Assembly: GCA_944386335.1 (NCBI GenBank)
Contig: CALXAQ010000085.1
Coordinates: 1 to 8,254, forward strand
DNA: 8,254 bases
Source: an uncultured Clostridia bacterium
Lineage (GTDB): Bacteria; Bacillota; Clostridia; TANB77; CAG-508
Reading direction: 5' to 3'
Both the position numbers and the translations under genes were made by a program. The first letter of the stretch is position 1. Every line of letters starts with the position of its first letter. Under the pieces are notes generated by a model that saw only the letters and a program-made list of their open reading frames with translations, was not told the origin of the DNA and searched no databases. This document shows positions 5,604-8,254 of the stretch, piece by piece.

Positions 5604-7985
5604 CTATTTTAACTCCACAACTGTGACACCCATCTCTCCCTCGCCAAAAGTTCCTAAACGAAAACTTTTGACATGAGGATTCTTTTTTAAAAATTGATGA
5701 ATGCCATCTCTTAACTTGCCAGTTCCTTTTCCATGAACAATACGGACGGTTTGTAGTTTGGCAAGTGCACAATCATCTAAATATTTATCTATTACAAAGC
5801 ATGCTTCTTCCACATTTTGACCAATCACGTTAATCTCTGTAGTAGCATGTTTTGCTTTAAAAGAAGAGGAGGTTGTGCTAGTGGCAGAAAATGATTTTTC
5901 TTGTTTTGGTTCTTTAGAAAGAAGATATTCAATATCTTGCAGAGTAATATTCATTTTAGCATTTCCCATTTGTACTTGTAGTTTCTTTTTATTTGCAGCA
6001 ATAGATAGAATGGTAGCAGGTTCTTTCCATTTCCTTAATTGTACTACTTGTCCTACCTTTAAATCATCTATAGATAAGTTAGGTGTAATAATTTCCTCTT
6101 TGGAAGTGTGAGAAAACTCTTGGATAGAGTGATTTAAGTTTTGACGTAGTGCATTTGCCCTCTTTAATGTAGAAGTATCTTTAGAATTGTGTATTAATTC
6201 TTCCAATTCTTTTATCAATGAGTTAGCTTCTTCTTTTGCAGTAGTAAGAATTCTTTTAGCTTCTTCTTGAGCTTGCTTTTTTTGATTTGTTTCTTGCTCT
6301 TTTAAGAAAGTATATTTTTGTTCTAATGATTTTCTAAGGAGAGTAATTTGATGTTCATTTTTCACAATTTCTTCTTTTTCTTTTTCAATTATTTGCTTAT
6401 CATCATAAATGTTTTTTAGTAATTCTTCCATGCTAATGGCATCTTCCTGTAACAATTCTTTTGCTCTATCTAAAATAGAGGCAGATAATCCTAGTTTTTG
6501 ACTAATTGCAAAAGCATTACTTTTTCCAGGAATACCTACTAATAATTGATAAGTAGGTTTTAAATGTTCTATATCAAATATAAAACTTGCATTTTCAAAA
6601 CCATCTGTTACAAAGGCATAGTTTTTAAGTTCTGCATAATGTGTGGTTGCCATAGTTAGACTGCCTATCTGATAGAATTTTTCTAAAATAGCAATAGCGA
6701 GGCTAGCTCCTTCAGTTGGATCTGTACCAGAACCTAGTTCGTCTAATAGAACAAGACTATCAGAAGTAGCGTTCCTTAAAATATGAATGATGTGCAGCAT
6801 ATGTGCAGAAAAAGTACTAAGAGATTCTTGAATACTTTGCTCATCTCCAATATCAGCAAAAACTTGATCAAATACATAAATACGACTATGTGAAGAGGCA
6901 GGAATGAATAGTCCACTACAAGCCATTAAAGTTAAAAGACCAGTTGTTTTTAAACTAGCTGTTTTTCCACCAGTATTAGGACCAGTAACTAGCAAACAAG
7001 AATAATTTTCGCCCAGAGACATGGTAATGGGAACGACAGTATCTTTTGCAATAAATGGATGCCTTGCATTTTCCAAAAAAAGTTCTTTCTTGTCACTAAG
7101 AATTGGCATGGCAGCATCCATCTCCTTAGCCAAATAAGCTTTGGCAAAAATAAAGTCTAAAGTGGATAATACGGATACATTTTTTCTAATTTCTTCTATA
7201 TAAGGGAATAAAAGACGAGATAATTGCATTAAAATTTTCTCAATCTCTATAGATTCCTCTACTTTTAAAGAAGCAATTTTGTTATTTAATTCGAAGACAG
7301 AAATAGGTTCTATATATACTGTAGATCCACTACTAGAAATATCATGAATAAAACCTTTTATGTGAGAACGATACTCTTCTTTAACAGGAATAACATAGCG
7401 GTCAGAACGAATAGTGATAATAGGCTCCATAAAATATTTTGCATAAGAAGAATGCAATAACTGATTTAGATTGTCCTTTATGGCAGATTCTGCTTTTTGA
7501 ATATTTTTACGTATATGGAATAATTCTGTAGAAGCATTATCAGCTAAAGTATCTTCATCTATAATACATTTACCAATAGTATCTTCTACAGAGAAATTTG
7601 TGTAAAGAAGAGAAAATTGGTCATCTAAAATAGGAAAATCAGATAAATTAAAATTCGAATCTTGGTAAAAGTAGGATTTTAATTCCCTAAAAAAAAGAAA
7701 AATAGAAGCAATATCTAGTAATTTCTTTAAAGATAATGATTGACTTGCTTCTAATTGTTTATATGTTATTTCCATATTTTCAGGAAGTTCTCCTATAGGA
7801 GGACTTCCTTTGCGAAGCAATAGGTTAACTGCTTCCGAGGTTTGTGATAGCAATCTTTGTACTTCCTCTTTGTTAGAATGAGGAAGTAAGTCAAAGGTTA
7901 ACCTTTTTGCTATACTAGTTTTGCAATTGCTAGCTAGTTTTTGCAATATTTTAGTATATTCTAATTTTTCTAAATAATGGTTCAT
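5604..7985 (-). CDS. mutS2: Endonuclease MutS2 (MutS-family ATPase with Smr domain)
   Basis: MutS2 is a dimeric ATPase that lacks the mismatch-recognition domain of MutS. Family members have been linked to suppression of recombination and, in Bacillus subtilis, to rescue of collided ribosomes. The 793-aa length is near the Bacillus protein (about 785). The N-terminal core and lever region is about 1-300. The ATPase has Walker A GPNTGGKT (335-342, K341), STFSAHM, Walker B with D415-E416 in LLDELGSGTDPTEGA, and ATTHYAELK. A long Glu/Lys-rich coiled coil spans about 500-630, then a small beta domain (about 640-690), then the Smr domain (about 715-793) with HGKGTG at 751-756. The LDLRG element that usually opens the Smr domain reads INVIGQN (718-724) here. 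The ATG at 7985 has AAAGGAG 11 bases upstream. An in-frame TTG at 8036 lacks a ribosome-binding site and lies upstream of the candidate -10, so it was not used. The gene is convergent with the radA-disA run. Confidence 0.96.
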   Translation of the reverse strand: MNHYLEKLEYTKILQKLASNCKTSIAKRLTFDLLPHSNKEEVQRLLSQTSEAVNLLLRKGSPPIGELPENMEITYKQLEASQSLSLKKLLDIASIFLFFRELKSYFYQDSNFNLSDFPILDDQFSLLYTNFSVEDTIGKCIIDEDTLADNASTELFHIRKNIQKAESAIKDNLNQLLHSSYAKYFMEPIITIRSDRYVIPVKEEYRSHIKGFIHDISSSGSTVYIEPISVFELNNKIASLKVEESIEIEKILMQLSRLLFPYIEEIRKNVSVLSTLDFIFAKAYLAKEMDAAMPILSDKKELFLENARHPFIAKDTVVPITMSLGENYSCLLVTGPNTGGKTASLKTTGLLTLMACSGLFIPASSHSRIYVFDQVFADIGDEQSIQESLSTFSAHMLHIIHILRNATSDSLVLLDELGSGTDPTEGASLAIAILEKFYQIGSLTMATTHYAELKNYAFVTDGFENASFIFDIEHLKPTYQLLVGIPGKSNAFAISQKLGLSASILDRAKELLQEDAISMEELLKNIYDDKQIIEKEKEEIVKNEHQITLLRKSLEQKYTFLKEQETNQKKQAQEEAKRILTTAKEEANSLIKELEELIHNSKDTSTLKRANALRQNLNHSIQEFSHTSKEEIITPNLSIDDLKVGQVVQLRKWKEPATILSIAANKKKLQVQMGNAKMNITLQDIEYLLSKEPKQEKSFSATSTTSSSFKAKHATTEINVIGQNVEEACFVIDKYLDDCALAKLQTVRIVHGKGTGKLRDGIHQFLKKNPHVKSFRLGTFGEGEMGVTVVELK

Positions 7986-7996
7986 AACATTAAGCA

Positions 7997-8003
7997 CTCC
8001 TTT
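7997..8003 (-). promoter_or_regulatory. Ribosome-binding site of mutS2
   Basis: On the minus strand AAAGGAG lies 11 bases before the ATG at 7985. The spacing is slightly long. A GTG overlapping the site and the TTG at 8036 are less suitable starts. Confidence 0.65.
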
Positions 8004-8015
8004 AAATTCTTTATT

Positions 8016-8044
8016 ATTATGCCATAAATTAACCAAAAATACAA
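8016..8044 (-). promoter_or_regulatory. Candidate sigma-A promoter for mutS2
   Basis: On the minus strand TTGTAT (8044-8039) and CATAAT (8021-8016) are spaced by 17 bases. The -10 matches consensus at five positions, the -35 at only three. Transcription would start near 8009, just ahead of the ribosome-binding site, giving a short leader that begins downstream of the alternative TTG at 8036. Confidence 0.45.
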
Positions 8045-8075
8045 GTGATTACATTTTTTAAAATGAAAAAAAATA

Positions 8076-8104
8076 TTGACTCTTACAAAATCTATTGGTA
8101 AAAT
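8076..8104 (+). promoter_or_regulatory. Sigma-A promoter for the pilin-like gene
   Basis: TTGACT (8076-8081) and TAAAAT (8099-8104) each match consensus at five of six positions and are spaced by exactly 17 bases. An A/T-tract region (8053-8075) lies immediately upstream and could act as an UP element. The predicted leader is about 80 bases long and purine-rich, with no riboswitch fold recognised. Confidence 0.65.
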
Positions 8105-8191
8105 AAAAAACGTAAATATATATTAATAAATCAACATAATCAGGATAGAAAAAAATCAGAAGGAAATACTAAGGAAAAATAGGAGGGAAAC

Positions 8192-8254
8192 ATGCAAAAT
8201 AATAAAGGAATTACAATAATAACATTAGCAGTTACCATTATCGTATTAATTATA
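8192..8254 (+). CDS. Type IV pilin-like protein, N-terminus only (cut by window edge)
   Basis: ATG at 8192 follows a strong AGGAGGG (8181-8187) by 4 bases. The 21 visible codons read MQNNKGITIITLAVTIIVLII with the window's final base. A short polar leader ending in Lys-Gly is followed by a long hydrophobic helix, the layout of class III (prepilin peptidase) signals with cleavage expected after Gly6. The mature protein would begin ITIIT, so position 5 is Thr rather than the Glu of canonical pilins. Similar KGIT-type N-termini occur on many clostridial surface or pseudopilin-like proteins. An ordinary signal-anchor is the main alternative. The rest of the protein is outside the window, so function stays open. 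Confidence 0.6.
   Translation, partial: MQNNKGITIITLAVTIIVLII

Noticed and set aside
5875..6111. Plus-strand open frame inside mutS2
   Set aside because: It is antisense to the Smr and linker region of mutS2 and has no supporting initiation signals.
7986..8036. Longer mutS2 reading from TTG at 8036
   Set aside because: It has no ribosome-binding site, it lies upstream of the candidate -10, and the MNHYLEKLEY start matches where MutS2 proteins normally begin.
8105..8191. c-di-AMP riboswitch in the leader of the pilin-like gene
   Set aside because: Considered because disA is nearby. The leader is a short A-rich run with no paired helices or conserved core visible.
1..8254. CRISPR array, tRNA or rRNA genes, insertion sequences
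   Set aside because: No regularly spaced repeats, tRNA-like cloverleaf, transposase or terminal inverted repeats were seen on either strand.

Overview
The window is AT-rich DNA with Firmicutes-type features: strong purine-rich Shine-Dalgarno sequences, A-rich coding strands, and radA directly followed by disA. Together with the clostridial style of the proteins (a cytoplasmic GH15 enzyme, a Smr-containing MutS2, a pilin-like N-terminus at the right edge), this suggests a low-GC member of the class Clostridia, possibly uncultured. No species is claimed.

Layout, left to right. A short tail of an unidentified plus-strand gene (ending at 46) is followed by a run of four plus-strand genes: a GH15 glucoamylase-like enzyme (172-2208), radA (2221-3609), disA (3622-4698) and a membrane-anchored cyclophilin-type peptidyl-prolyl isomerase (4762-5550). 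The first three are spaced by 12 bases each, with ribosome-binding sites overlapping the previous stop codon, so they are probably one transcription unit. The isomerase follows after a 63-base gap that holds a possible weak promoter. A hairpin at 5561-5586 separates this run from mutS2, which lies convergently on the minus strand (5604-7985). A divergent intergenic region (7986-8191) carries a candidate promoter for mutS2 on one strand and a better one on the other strand. The latter drives the first 21 codons of a gene with a type IV pilin-like N-terminus, cut by the window edge.

How the genes relate. RadA (branch migration in recombination) and DisA (DNA scanning and c-di-AMP synthesis) are an established functional pair, and RadA is known to restrain DisA cyclase activity in Bacillus. 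MutS2 is a DNA or ribosome surveillance ATPase. The GH15 enzyme is a carbohydrate-degrading protein with no obvious role in repair, and its close coupling to radA-disA is the main contextual oddity.

Most of the window is housekeeping DNA, and I see no convincing new multi-gene system. The points most worth a second look are: the TTG start of disA overlapped by a three-codon decoy ORF; a recurrent SD-adjacent ATG at three of the four plus-strand starts; the degenerate LDLR element of the MutS2 Smr domain; and the truncated pilin-like gene, which lacks the usual Glu at mature position 5.
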